Source: Theobroma cacao
Lineage: Eukaryota > Streptophyta > Magnoliopsida > Malvales > Malvaceae
Length of the DNA stretch: 64,000 nucleotides
NCBI RefSeq assembly: GCF_000208745.1
Contig: NC_030855.1
Coordinates: 24,393,759-24,457,758 of the forward strand
Reading direction: 5' to 3'
Under the pieces are notes generated by a model, which was not told the origin of the DNA, searched no databases, and was given only the letters and a program-made list of their open reading frames with translations. Positions 36,570 through 48,627 of this stretch are shown here, piece after piece (positions within the stretch are counted from its first letter, which is position 1; each line of letters opens with the position of its first letter). The translations under genes and the position numbers were made by a program.

Positions 36570-36606
36570 TACTCTTTTCACTATCTTGACTCTCCGTTGT
36601 TTGTTA

Positions 36607-39600
36607 ATGGAATCGTCGGAGGTGAATATGTCGAGAGACTCGTCCGAGTTGGACGAGTCCGCTCGGGGATCCTCATCACCCGACCTAGCGCTCGAGCGAG
36701 TTCTATCTCTTTTGAAATCTCACAGGGACAGGAGCTCCGTTTCTCTGGTCTGCAAGGACTGGTACAACGCGGAACGGTGGTCGAGGACTCACGTTTTCAT
36801 CGGAAACTGTTACTCCGTCTCGCCGGAGATCGTCGCACGGCGGTTCCCGAAAATCCGGAGCGTGACGTTGAAAGGGAAGCCTAGGTTTTCCGACTTCAAC
36901 TTGGTGCCGCAGAACTGGGGGGCCGATATCCACCCTTGGCTGGTCGTTTTCGCCGCTAAATATCCGTTCCTCGAAGAGCTCAGGCTTAAGCGAATGACAA
37001 TCAGCGACGAAAGCTTGGAGTTTTTAGCCGTTTCTTTTCCCAACTTCAAAGCTCTCTCGCTTTTAAGCTGCGACGGTTTTAGCACTGACGGACTCGCCAT
37101 CATTGCCACTCATTGCAAGTAAGTTCCTAACAACTTTCTTTTTTTCCAATATTCAAAATTATTTCTTCTCATTTTCTCAATGTCAGAGATCTCAGTGAAA
37201 GTCTTTCATTTTTAATAAAAATTATCTCTTTTTTTTTTAAAAAAATTGGGGTATCTTTGGGGATATAATGTAGAAATTGAAGGAGAAAAATAAAAGTAGA
37301 TTCCTTTCTTTTTGTTCAGCTTCTTTTAGTGTTCTTTTTGGGAATGTGACGTTCAACCAATGATTTTCAGTGAGTATTTTGATGGACACTTATCATTGAT
37401 GTCCATTGCCAGCAGCACAAATATCATATCCCCTCGTTCTGCTTTATTGGGAAATTAATTTTATGATAAGATAACATGTTCCCAGTTTTTTAAGTCCATC
37501 ATAGATTCATTATTGGAAATTAAATTTGTGTGCTTTTGTTGCTACCGTTGAAGACTTGGTTTCCAATGAAAATAAGAAGTCAGCTTAGCTCTATTGACCC
37601 CCTTTTCCCCACCTTAATTTGTAGATGTAATGTTGGGTATTATCTTCATTTTGCATCTTTGATGTCAATGATCAGGCCTGAATTGTAAGGGATCCAACCC
37701 AAGAAATATAGTTCCCTTTCTTTTGCGCAATTAATTGGCTTATGTCTTGGTTATTGGTTAGACAAAGGATTTGACATGATTTGTTCTCTTTAGTAGAAGA
37801 ATAGGGACTTTTAGTGGAAACTATAAGAGGAACAGCTCTACTTTTTCCAATTCTTTCACTGTTTTATATCTCTGTTTCTGTTGATGTGACATTGACCCTT
37901 TTAATATGCATTTATTGAGAGAATTTACATCTTTGTCGGTCCTTTAGGAATGATTGAAGAAGAAATCTACCTTCTTGGTTTCCAAGAGCTAAATGCCTGT
38001 AGACATGGAGTAAACAGTTTGGGAAGTCATAAGAAAATTTCCTCTGGATCTTGGACTGTGGTTGACATTGTAATGTTTTCAACATTATTTAATCTGTCTT
38101 GTGGCTTTGTTCAACCTCACGCTATGGCTGTTGGGTTTTTTCTTGTGAAAGAAAATGTCTAAGTTCTTATTTCGTTTGCAGGAACTTGACTGAGCTGGAC
38201 ATACAGGAGAATGGCATTGATGATAAAGGAGGTAGTTGGTTGAGCTGCTTCCCTGAAAGCTTCACATCATTGGAAGCACTGAACTTTGCCAACTTGACCA
38301 GTGATATTAATTTCGATGCTCTTGAGAGGCTTGTAGGTAGGTGCAAGTCAATGAGGGTTTTAAAGGTCAACAGGAGCATATCCTTGGAACAATTACAAAG
38401 ACTTCTTGTTAATGCTCTTCAATTGGCCGAGCTTGGTACAGGCTCATTCTCACAAGAACTTACTTTCCGCCAATATGAAGAGCTTGAAAGCACATTAAGT
38501 AGCTCCAAGAATATTCATACACTATCTGGTTTGTGGGAGGCCAAGGGCTTACATCTCCCTGCTTTATACCCTGTGTGCACACATCTGACTTTCTTGAGCT
38601 TGAGCTATGCTCCTTTGCAAAGTGGTGAACTCGCTAAGCTTCTTGCTCATTGTCCACAACTTCGACGCCTCTGGGTAAGAAGACTCCTTTGTTCGAGTCT
38701 TTCCATCAGTCTCAATTTTTAGAAAATAGTTCTTTGATGGCTTCATGCTCTATTGCTATTTGACTTGGTAATGAGATATACTTAGAGTAGTGTTGTCTCA
38801 TTAAATTCAGTATCTTGTTCTTCTTGCTGAAGATTTTCCATGCATTGATAACATTCATGATCTTGTACTTCTTGCTTCACATTGTGAGTGACTTAGACAA
38901 AGTAAATTCTTTCTTGCCCATCCAAAGTGTGTGTTGATCATTGAGAACCTCCACACCAGTTTAATAGCGATAATTTTTGGAGGGTTTAACTTCTTAAATT
39001 TTCTTTCGCTATAGGTCTTGGACACAGTAGAAGACGAAGGACTGGAAGCCGTTGGATCGAGCTGCCCTTTGCTTGAAGAACTTAGAGTTTTCCCTGCTGA
39101 TCCCTTTGATGAGGATATTATCCATGGAGTCACTGAAGCTGGGTTTGTTGCTGTGTCTTATGGTTGCCCAAGACTCCACTATGTCCTCTATTTTTGTCGG
39201 CAGATGACTAATGCAGCTGTAGCAACCATTGTACAGAACTGCCCTGATTTTACGCATTTCCGATTATGCATAATGGACCCAGGTCAACCAGATTATCTCA
39301 CAAATGAACCCATGGATGAAGCTTTTGGTGCAGTGGTTAAGACATGCACTAAACTCCAGAGGCTTTCAGTTTCAGGTCTCTTAACCGATCTGACATTTGA
39401 GTATATTGGAAGGTATGCGAAGAACTTGGAGACCCTTTCAGTGGCTTTTGCAGGCAGCAGTGACTGGGGGATGCAGTGTGTTCTGACAGGTTGTCCGAAA
39501 CTAAGGAAACTTGAGATAAGAGACTGCCCATTTGGCAATGCAGCACTGCTGTCAGGTTTGGACAAGTATGAGTCCATGAGGTCACTTTGGATGTCAGCCT

Positions 39601-39770
39601 GCCATGTGACAATGGATGGCTGCAGGCAATTGGCAAGGGAGATGCCCAGATTGAATGTTGAGGTAATGAAGGAGGATGGAAGTGATGATAGTGAAGCTGA
39701 TAAAGTCTATGTTTATCGTTCTATTGCAGGCCCAAGGAGGGATGCCCCACCATTTGTGCTTACTCTCTGA
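36607..39770 (+). CDS. TIR1/AFB auxin receptor F-box protein, copy 1 (AFB6-like, altered F-box)
   Basis: Three exons in phase, 36607-37118, 38182-38674 and 39015-39770, give 586 aa. TIR1/AFB proteins are the F-box subunits of SCF ligases. In the nucleus they bind auxin together with Aux/IAA repressors and send these for degradation. An F-box region (about 23-65) is followed by an LRR solenoid with KGKPRFSDFNLVP, NLTELDIQENGIDD, LYFCRQMTNAA, THFRLCIMDPGQPDYL, LQRLSVSGLLTD, LSVAFAGSSDWGM, KLEIRDCPFGNAALL and RSIAGPRRDAPPFVLTL. The intron positions match those of copy 2. Features such as ADIHPWLVVFAAKYPFLEEL and LSGLWEAKG point to the AFB6 lineage rather than TIR1, AFB2 or AFB4/5, by memory. Unusually, the F-box start reads SSSPDLALERVL where copy 2 has SSFPDEVLERVL. 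Other copy-1 changes hit conserved LRR sites (NAPQ to NALQ, GSCKN to SSSKN). The frame is fully open. Confidence 0.93.
39570..39591 (+). other. Degenerate miR393 site, copy 1
   Basis: This lies at the position of the TIR1/AFB miR393 site, which encodes MRSLWM. Against the expected 22-nt complement it has four mismatches and two G:U pairs, including changes opposite miRNA positions 8 and 11. Only the CACTTTGGA end pairs well. Confidence 0.55.
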
Positions 39771-42700
39771 AATGCTTGGTAATCTCTCTGTGTTATGTTA
39801 CAAACAACTGGCTTTGGATGAACATATTTTTCATGAACAAGATCCCATGTCCTAGTAATAACCGATCTTCAAGCTACTCTGCTATCAACTTTGTTAAGTT
39901 GTCTTAAGACAAGACTTATTGCTCAGGTACTTTTCTCTGATGGAGCTGTGTGTATCTTTTTTTTAATCAGTTTTTGTTCATTATGAAGCTTTAAATTTCT
40001 TACATGCTACTTCTAACAATAAAGTATACGACTCATACCTTCCCGAAGACGTAGAAAACGGGTTATATCATTACAAAGTTTATATTTATTACATTGTTAG
40101 TAGACAAATTTACCATATTATCAATCAAATTAATATCTTTTAACATTTGAGATTAAAGATTTGATAATTAAACCAATAATAATAAAAGATAATTAACATC
40201 ATAACCATCCTTTGATCGGTTTCAAAAGACATAAATTTGATATTTTATTCTTAATAATCTAATTTACCAAACTATAGATCCATTCAAAATAAAGTAAATT
40301 CCTTAGTGTTGCTTGGAAGTTTGAAGCAATGTCCCAAAATTTTTAATCAAAACAAATACGTTACGAATGCATGTGCCATTGAGCCTCGATATTATTCCCA
40401 CCATGGTTACAATCATGTTCGTCATTTTAATTTAAATGTTAATGAGGTTGCCAAGTGTAGAAACTCGAGTGGTTAAAAGCTTTGTGAACTATTGTGCTAT
40501 GACCGAGTGCCACGTGTAATCTCATCCCCAACTCGAAGCGGCCATTGTGATATTTCTTTGGAGTCCGCCAATGTCTACTAGGAGGCGAGGTACGAAGAAT
40601 GATGTGGACGTTGAATGGACGAAGGATGGCCTGCCAGAACATGGTGTTCTTAATCTTCGGGGGACAAAAAGGGTTGGGGTCTTAATCCAAATTCAAGATC
40701 ATAATTTCATGGATTTCCTTATGGTTTTTTTTTTAAATTTAAAACATTATCTACACCATTTCGTTTTTGAACATAAAATGAAAAAAAAATCGAGATTAAT
40801 AAATACAAATTTTTATATTAATATTTCATTCAATTCAAGTGAATTCGAATAATCACTTACCAATGATGTTAATATAATAAATTAAAATACAATTAATAAG
40901 ATATGTTTTTGTTAGGGGTAATTGGTCAAACCAAATCATATTTCTCTCTTATGCCGTAAATAACCTCTCATTTTAGAGGTGATTTTTATCCATTAGTTAA
41001 ATTTCAAGCTAAAATGAATGGGTTAGGGCATGCATAATCACACGCTTTAAGTGCTCATTAAGCACTTTTCCATTAATAAAAAAAACACAACAAATGAGAA
41101 TGACACATTGATTAGAGGTTTTGGCTTCTTTGGATGCATGTGATTTCCATAACCGAACATCAAATTGAAGGGTTGGGTCACCATACCCCCAAAAACCCAG
41201 AAGAGGGGTTAGGGGTCCCACAAATGGGGCCACCCCCACACCCATCCCTCTTCCTAACATCACATGATCACACAGTTGATAATGCCACTAATGCATTTAT
41301 TACAACAACTGTGCCTTCCCCTATTTTTCTTTATTCCAAAAATGACGTGGAACCTTCTCCTATCTTTTTTTATATATATTTAGAAGACGACCCACTCGGG
41401 ATACGTTAAAGAGAAAGATTTGTCGTTTTATGTACATAAATTAAATTACCCAAAAAATACTTTTTTTTTTTTATATGAATGATTGTGTAAAGACATGAAG
41501 AACACAACATTATAGAAAGAATTGGTTGGTGTGAATTCTTTCTTTCTTGATAGGAAACTCACTACGTCACCAGCCAGGCATGGGGCACTACAATATATAT
41601 ATATATATACACACACAAATATACAAGTTGATTGATGATAAAGATGTCATTTGATTTATTTTTTCATTCAATTTTTTAATTTTTTAAAATTTTTTTACTG
41701 GTTTGATATTGTAAAATTAAAAAATTTAACGTAATATTCTTTTTCGAATTAATAACTTTACTCAATTACAAAGAGAAAGGGTTATAATATATATTTTTTA
41801 GAGTTTTATAATTTTATCATTATAAATATAATTATTTTATAAATATTATTTTTATTTTTCAAACACGAAATTCTAACTCTGCTACTGAAATTACTTTCCT
41901 TAGAATCCAGGGTGGGGGGACTAGTAGCCTCCCAAAGTTTCAAAAGTTTACAAATGTTTTTTTATTTTGTTTTCAATATTTATAAATTTATTTATAATCT
42001 TTTAAAAAATTTTATAATTTCACCTCTAAATATTGAATTTTTATTTTTATCTTTTTAAATATAAAAAATTGGACTTCGTCGTTGATCAGAATGGCTCCTA
42101 CAGGTTGAAATGCTGGTTGTTTTTAACTAAGAAGAAAGGTTTCAAACTTTGCGTGCAAAATCAGGCAAACCTCAGCTTCTTACTTGTTATCACGCTTGGG
42201 ACTTTTTCTTTTTTTGACTTTTCATCCCATCATTTTCCATTTCCATCCCATTCTTTTTGGATTGAAACAGCGAAAATGACTGGTTATAAGCCAAGTAACT
42301 TTCATTAAACAACTTTGCAATCCAACCCAAAACCCCTACCCCTTTCCGCACAACGTGACAACTTGTGATCAGTTTTTTAAAAAAAAAAACTTTGGCCATG
42401 CACGTAACTACTTTATATTCTTCCCCTTTTGTTTTTCATTTCTCATGAATCGTCTATGTGTTCATCCAAAGCAAAAGTGTCTATGGCACTTTCATCATAT
42501 CAAAAAACCTTGGGTCTTTTCTGGGTTATGGTCTTCTTCGCAAAATCTATTAAAAAAATTGCAGAAAACAAGAAGGCAACTTGTCTCCAGCTAAACTAAG
42601 CAAGAAGAGTATTGACTGCCAGCTGGTTCATAACAGAAGCCTGTTTTCTGCACAATATCAGGTTTTAAATTATTTGATGATTATCTCTTTTAATTATTGA

Positions 42701-44222
42701 GATTCGACCAGCATTAGCCTCTGCCTTCTGAGGATGGATTTAGATGCTTTTATATATTTTCTCCTGCTGGCAATGGCGAGCCACCTCCTTTTCCCCTCCA
42801 ACTCGTGCGGTGCTAGAGCGCGTCACGTGATGCGTCACATGACTTAATCCCGTAATGGGGAAATTTTCCGAAATAACCCTTAATTTATTTTTTCACAATA
42901 TAATTACGAAAATACCCAATGTCTTATGTTTGGCTCTTGGTAAAACCAAGGTGGAGCTTTTCTTCTCTGACAAAAGCTGAGAACATCACGTGGCTCTGCT
43001 TTTTACTGATTCAGGCAGCGACGCTTGCTGATAGTGGCATTATTGTAAATAAACGCAATCACCCGTCCTATCGCATAGCCTAACTCCTTCAACTCGAGTT
43101 GGCCTTTTTAAACGGTATAAACTGTCTGGTTCCTGGACACTTACGAGGGTAGTTTAGTAATTTAGAAGATCAGATGCTGTTCCTCCAAGACAAAAGAGTG
43201 GACTGGTCCTGGAAAATCATTGATGGCTGCCAACAAATTTATTTTCTTTTTGGGGTTTCCGAAGGTGCTATCTTTTAGCGTATGAGAAAGAAAAGAGGAA
43301 AGAAATGGGAAAATAAACTGAAAATGTATGATGGAATTGGAAATGTCAGTGCCACCCCAACATGATCAGGCCCTTGTTCATCTTGCTTTAATCTTGGAAG
43401 ACTTGTCAATTTAACTGAACTTGAAGTTTCTCTCTTTGCTTTTCTTTTTAACCGGGAATGGAAATTGTTTGTCTACCCAGAAAATTCTTCTGGGGTGAGA
43501 AAATTTTCCCCAGTACATACAAACAAAAGAAGGATCAGTTTGCAGTTTTGCATTATAGAGTTTGACTCCATTGTTGAAAACCCAAAGCCTTGATTTGCTT
43601 TTGATATGGTCAAGACCATCAATTATCACTAACAATCACAAACCTTGGGTCTAATCTAACTTAGAAATTACCACACCATTGTCAGGCAATTAACCCCTTT
43701 TATTCACCACTTCTTTACTCAACCCCCCACAAAAGCTATCCCCTGTAATTCCCCCGGTAGCCCACACTTCTCTAACCTACACCGTATGTGCACAACGCTC
43801 TCCGTTTTACGGCTAAAAACCCCCCAACTGGAGGGCATTTTGCATACGTGGCACGAAACAAGAGGCTGTGCGCATAACGCACCAGGGCATAGGTTAGGAA
43901 TGGTGGGCTAAGATCTTCCCAAACCCGCCTTGCCATGTCCGCGTCGACTTCAGCTAAGGTGGAGTGAACAGAGAAAAAAAATAAAATTATTAAAATATTA
44001 TAAAAATGATTAATTTAATAATTATTATTTAGCCCCCAAATTATTTATTATAATAAGCAATAATTAATTTAAATAAAACTTTTTATTTATTTATATATTT
44101 CCGCTTTGTGCTTTTGCTATAATGCGCAAGGTGCTACCGTTTCCTTCTTCTTTAGCTCTCCAAAGCGCTTTTCTTTTTTGATTTAAGCTTCCTCTTAAGC
44201 TGAGAGAGAGAATTTGAAAGAG

Positions 44223-44252
44223 ATGGAAAAGGAGAGCTTTTTCCAATCATAA
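44223..44252 (+). other. uORF 1 of auxin receptor copy 2
   Basis: Frame MEKESFFQS in the presumed leader, matching copy 1 uORF 1 with Lys in place of Gln at position 3. Confidence 0.5.
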
Positions 44253-44296
44253 AAATTCTTTCATTCTCAGTTCGGATCTCTGCTTCGGGTTTTCGG

Positions 44297-44311
44297 ATGC
44301 TCCGGTTTTAG
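44297..44311 (+). other. uORF 2 of auxin receptor copy 2
   Basis: MLRF plus stop, identical to the copy 1 uORF 2 and at the same place in the leader. Confidence 0.45.
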
Positions 44312-44351
44312 TACTCTTTTGATTATTTTTGACTCTCCGTCGTTTTAGTTG

Positions 44352-47300
44352 ATGGAATCGTGCGAGCTGAAGAGGTTCAAGGACTCGCCGAACTCGGACG
44401 AGTCGGCTCGGCGATCCTCATTTCCCGACGAAGTGCTCGAGCGCGTTCTATCTCTTTTGAAATCTCACAGGGACAGGAGCTCCGTTTCTTTGGTTTGCAA
44501 GGACTGGTACAACGCGGAACGGTGGTCGAGGGCTCACGTTTTCATCGGAAACTGTTACTCCGTCTCGCCGGAGATCGTCGCACGGCGGTTCCCGAAAATC
44601 CGAAGCGTGACGTTGAAAGGGAAGCCTAGGTTTTCCGACTTCAACTTGGTGCCGCAGAACTGGGGGGCCGATATCCACGCGTGGCTGGTCGTTTTCGCGG
44701 CTAAATATCCATTCCTCGAAGAGCTTAGGCTTAAGCGAATGACAATCAGCGATGAAAGCTTGGAGTTTTTAGCGGTTTCTTTCCCCAACTTTAAAGCTCT
44801 CTCGCTTTTGAGCTGCGATGGTTTTAGCACTAACGGACTCGCTGCCATTGCCACTCACTGCAAGTAAGTTCCCTACTACTTCATCTTTTTTTTCTTGGAA
44901 ATTCAAAATTATTTTCTCATTTTCTCAGTGATAGAAATCTCAGTGAAAGCTATTTTTTTTCAGAAAAGGTTCTTTTTTTATCTTGGGGTATATTTGGGTA
45001 TATACTGTAGAAATTGAAGCAAAAAAAAAAAAGAAAAGTGGATTCTTTTTTAATTTCTTTTTTGTTGGGCTCCTTTAATGTTTTCTTTGGGGGATGTGAC
45101 GTTTGACCAGTGATTTTCAAGGAGTATTTTGGTGGTTACCTTATCATTGATGTCATTGCCAGCAGCACAAATATCATATCCCCTCATTTTGCATTATTGG
45201 AAAATTAATTTTATGATAAGATAACATGTTACCTCTTTTCTAAGTCCGGATGCATTATTGGAAATTAAATTTATGTGCTTTTGTTGCTACCATTAAGGCT
45301 TGGTTTCCAATGAAAATTTCCCTTTTTTTTTTTTTAACCATGAAGCTATGGTTAATATGATTTTGTTTGACCTTTTCAAAAAGAACTCTGCTTAGCTATT
45401 GACCCCTTCCACCCCGCCTGATTTGTAGATGTAAAGTTGGATATTATCTTCATTTTCCATCTTTGATGTCAATGATCTGGCCTTAATTGTAAGGGATCCA
45501 AGCTAAGAAATATAGTTCCCTTGAGATGGAAGCAGAAAGAATTTTTAAAGTTTATTTATATATTTTTGAAATAGTTCCCTTTCTTTTTTATAAAACTAAT
45601 TACCTGAGATGGTACCCTTTTGCGCAATTAATTGACCTATGTTTGGTTTTTGGTTAGAAAAGGATTTGACGTGATTTTTCTCTTCACTAGAAGAATAGGG
45701 ACTTTTAGTGGAAACAAGAAAACGGAACAGCTCCTACTTTTTCCAATTCCTTCACTTTTTTATCTCTCTTTTTCTGTTGATGTGACATTGAACCTTTTAG
45801 TATGCATTTATTGGATGCATATCCTTGATGTTATCATTTCCCCAGTATGCCCATTTTCATTGGTTGAGAGAATTTACATCTTTATCTGTCCTTTAGGAAT
45901 GATTGAAGAAGAAATCTACCTACTCGGTTTCCAAGAGCTAAATGCCTGTAGACATGGAGTAAACAGTTGGGAAGTCATAAGAAAATTTCCTCTGGTTCTT
46001 GGACTGTGTTTGATATCGTAATGTTTTGAGCATCATTTAACCTGTCTTGTGGCTTTGTTAAATCTCACGCTATGGCTGTTGGGTTTTATCTTGTGAAAGA
46101 AAATTTCTAAGTTCTTATTTCGTTTGCAGGAACTTGACTGAGCTCGACATACAGGAGAACGGCATTGATGATAAAGGAGGTAGTTGGTTGAGCTGCTTCC
46201 CTGAAAGCTTCACATCATTGGAAGCACTGAACTTTGCCAACTTGACCAGTGATATTAATTTCGATGCTCTTGAGAGGCTTGTAGGTAGGTGCAAGGCAAT
46301 GAGGGTTTTAAAGGTCAACAGGAGCATATCCTTGGAACAATTACAAAGACTTCTTGTTAATGCTCCTCAATTGGCCGAGCTTGGTACGGGCTCATTCTCA
46401 CAAGAACTTACTTTCCGCCAATATGAAGAGCTTGAAAGCACGTTAGGTAGTTGCAAGAATATACATGCACTATCGGGTTTGTGGGAGGCCAAGGGCTTAT
46501 ATCTCCCTGCTTTATATTCTCTGTGCACACATCTGACTTTCTTGAACTTGAGCTATGCTCCTTTGCAAAGTGGTGAACTCGCTAAGCTTCTTACTCACTG
46601 TCCACAACTACGACGCCTTTGGGTAAGAAGGCTCCTTTGTTCAAGTATTTCCATCTGTCTCATTTTTTAGAAAATAGTTCTTTGATGGTTCCTTGCTATA
46701 CTGCTATTGACTTTGTAATGAGATACTTAGGATCATTTGTGGACATAGTCTTTGCCAATCAGGTGAGGCCAGGTTTTAAATTTTTTGTGTTGTCCTGTAA
46801 AAGAATTGAGAAATCATAGAAACAGAATTCTTGCTGAAAATTTAGCTTGGAGAAAGTTAGTAGACTGTTACTTGAATTTGTGGGTTCATAATGCATGGTA
46901 GAAGCTGCTGTTTTACATTTCAGAGTAAAGGGAATCAGGGATTGTCAACTAGCGTATGTAGATTTGATTGGCCATAAGTAAAAGAGTATGCATATTTGTG
47001 GATAGAGTACAGGAGGATTGTCTTATTGCATTCAGTATCTTGTTCTTCTTGCTGACGATTTTCCAAGCATTGTTAACATTTGTGATCTTGTAGCTTGCTT
47101 CACATCGTGAATGACTTAGACAAATTAAATTTGTTTTTGCCCATGAAGAGTTAGTTATTCAAGTAACAAACCCTCTGTGGCTTCCTGCCTATCTAAAGTG
47201 TGTGTTGATCATTCAGAACCTCCACACTAGTTTAATAGCCATAAATGTTGGAGGGCTGAACTTCTTAAATTTGCTTTTGCTATAGGTCTTAGACACAGTA

Positions 47301-48041
47301 GAAGACAAAGGACTGGAGGCCGTTGGATTGAACTGCCCGTTGCTTGAGGAACTTCGAGTTTTCCCTGCTGATCCCTTTGATGAGGATATTATCCATGGAG
47401 TCACTGAAGCTGGGTTTGTTGCTGTGTCTCATGGTTGCCCAAGACTCCACTATGTCCTCTATTTTTGTCGGCAGATGACTAATGCAGCTGTAGCAACCAT
47501 TGTACAGAACTGCCCTGATTTTACGCATTTTCGTTTATGCATAATGGACCCAGGTCAACCAGATTATCTCACAAATGAACCTATGGATGAAGCTTTTGGT
47601 GCAGTGGTTAAGACATGCAGTAAACTCCAGAGGCTTTCAGTTTCAGGTCTCTTAACTGATCTGACATTTGAGTATATTGGTAGCTATGCTAAGAACTTGG
47701 AGACCCTTTCAGTGGCTTTTGCAGGCAGCAGTGACTGGGGGATGCAGTGTGTTTTGAGAGGTTGTCCAAAACTAAGGAAACTTGAGATAAGAGACTGCCC
47801 ATTTGGAAATGCGGCACTGCTTTCAGGTTTGGAGAAGTATGAGTCCATGAGGTCACTTTGGATGTCAGCCTGCAATGTGACAATGAATGCTTGTAGGCTA
47901 TTGGCGAAGGAGATGCCCAGATTGAATGTTGAGGTAATGAAGGAGGATGGAAGTGATGGTATTCAAGCAGATAAAGTATATGTTTATCGTTCTATTGCAG
48001 GCCCAAGGAGGGATGCGCCACCATCTGTGCTTACTCTCTGA
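44352..48041 (+). CDS. TIR1/AFB auxin receptor F-box protein, copy 2 (AFB6-like)
   Basis: Exons 44352-44863, 46130-46622 and 47286-48041 have the same lengths as in copy 1 and give 586 aa. The F-box has the standard start FPDEVLERVLSLLKSHRDRS and SVSLVCKDWY. Pocket and structural motifs are KGKPRFSDFNLVP (Arg93 where TIR1 has His78), FRLCIMDP (Arg equivalent to TIR1 Arg403) and LSVSGLLTD (Ser equivalent to TIR1 Ser438). The C-terminus is AGPRRDAPPSVLTL. It should work as a nuclear auxin co-receptor in an SCF complex. It appears to be the more conservative of the two copies: it keeps the F-box, NAPQLAEL and LGSCKN where copy 1 has changed. Two uORFs precede it. The AFB6 label is by recalled family features, not by a tree. 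Confidence 0.95.
47841..47862 (+). other. Degenerate miR393 site, copy 2
   Basis: Identical to the copy 1 site at 39570-39591, with the same four mismatches and two G:U pairs to the expected miR393 complement. Confidence 0.55.
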
Positions 48042-48053
48042 AATGCTTGGTAA

Positions 48054-48072
48054 TCTCTCTCTCTCTCTCTCT
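48054..48072. repeat. (TC)n microsatellite in 3' UTR of copy 2
   Basis: A run of about nine TC units just after the copy 2 stop codon. The matching site in copy 1 has only the short TCTCTCTG, so the expansion followed the duplication. Confidence 0.85.
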
Positions 48073-48627
48073 GTGAAAGGCCTAAAAAAATTTAAAAATC
48101 TGGTTGCATTAAATAATAAAATTGTTGGTACTGTAATACAAAGGAAGTTTATAGTAGGTCAGTCAAAGGGCCTTGTTGAATGATTTGCTTTTTTTATAAT
48201 ACAAAGTGGCTTGGATTAAGATATGTTTCATGATCAAGATCCCATGTCTTAGTAATAAGTGATCTTCAAGTTACTTTACTATCTATTTAGCTAAGTTGTC
48301 TAAAGATTGACTTATGGCTGAATACTTTTCTCTGATAGAGCTGTGTGTATCTTTTTCTTATCAGTTTTTGTTCATTATGAAGCTGGGAATTTCTTACCTG
48401 TTAATTCTAACAATAAAGTATTATTGTTTTCAGCTGTAAAAAGTTACGCAGGAGATGACATACCCTTCTGCAGGCACAGAGTTGGGTTGATGTTCATACA
48501 ACCGAGCAATAGTGTAAAAGCATAAAATATGAGGATCTGCAGAACTTGAAATTGACTCTTCAACCTTGTTTCTTTCTTTGATAAGGCTCCTGGGGAACAG
48601 AAAAGCAGAAGAACATGGAAGGATAGT

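Larger units (their letters stand above)
33796..36606. other. Intergenic region, left part of auxin-receptor duplication unit 1
   Basis: After the NDB2-like 3' region, the DNA from about 34320 onward is matched by the region starting near 40085. No gene is supported. Short open frames (for example 34876-35097 and 35495-35692) are shared with unit 2 only as decayed DNA. Confidence 0.5.
34320..40030 (+). repeat. Direct tandem duplication, unit 1 (auxin receptor)
   Basis: About 5.7 kb of upstream DNA plus the whole receptor gene and its 3' region, repeated at about 40085-48425. Exons are highly similar; introns and flanks carry many indels. Relative to unit 2, unit 1 lacks about 0.8 kb (unit 2 41265-42070) and about 1.3 kb (unit 2 42775-44050). 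Confidence 0.88.
39771..44351. other. Intergenic region between the two auxin receptors
   Basis: This is the 3' region of copy 1, then the upstream part of unit 2 from about 40085. It includes an (AT)n/(AC)n microsatellite at 41593-41617, an AT-rich insertion at 41265-42070, and a 1.3-kb stretch at 42775-44050 that copy 1 lacks. The latter contains CACGTG at 42824-42829 inside an imperfect palindrome. No gene is supported. Confidence 0.5.
40085..48425 (+). repeat. Direct tandem duplication, unit 2 (auxin receptor)
   Basis: The second unit, about 8.3 kb, directly adjoins unit 1. Correspondence runs from AT-rich DNA near 40085 to a shared 3' flank (AATTCTAACAATAAAGTATT near 48405). The extra length comes from two upstream blocks (41265-42070 and 42775-44050) and insertions in introns 1 and 2. 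Confidence 0.88.

Noticed and set aside
36597..37109. Long frames on both strands overlapping exon 1 of each auxin receptor
   Set aside because: They are shadows of the GC-rich first exon and appear in both copies for the same reason; no independent family resemblance.
41593..41617. (AT)n/(AC)n tract considered as a transposon boundary
   Set aside because: It is a plain microsatellite; no terminal inverted repeats or target duplication around the 41265-42070 insertion could be recognised.
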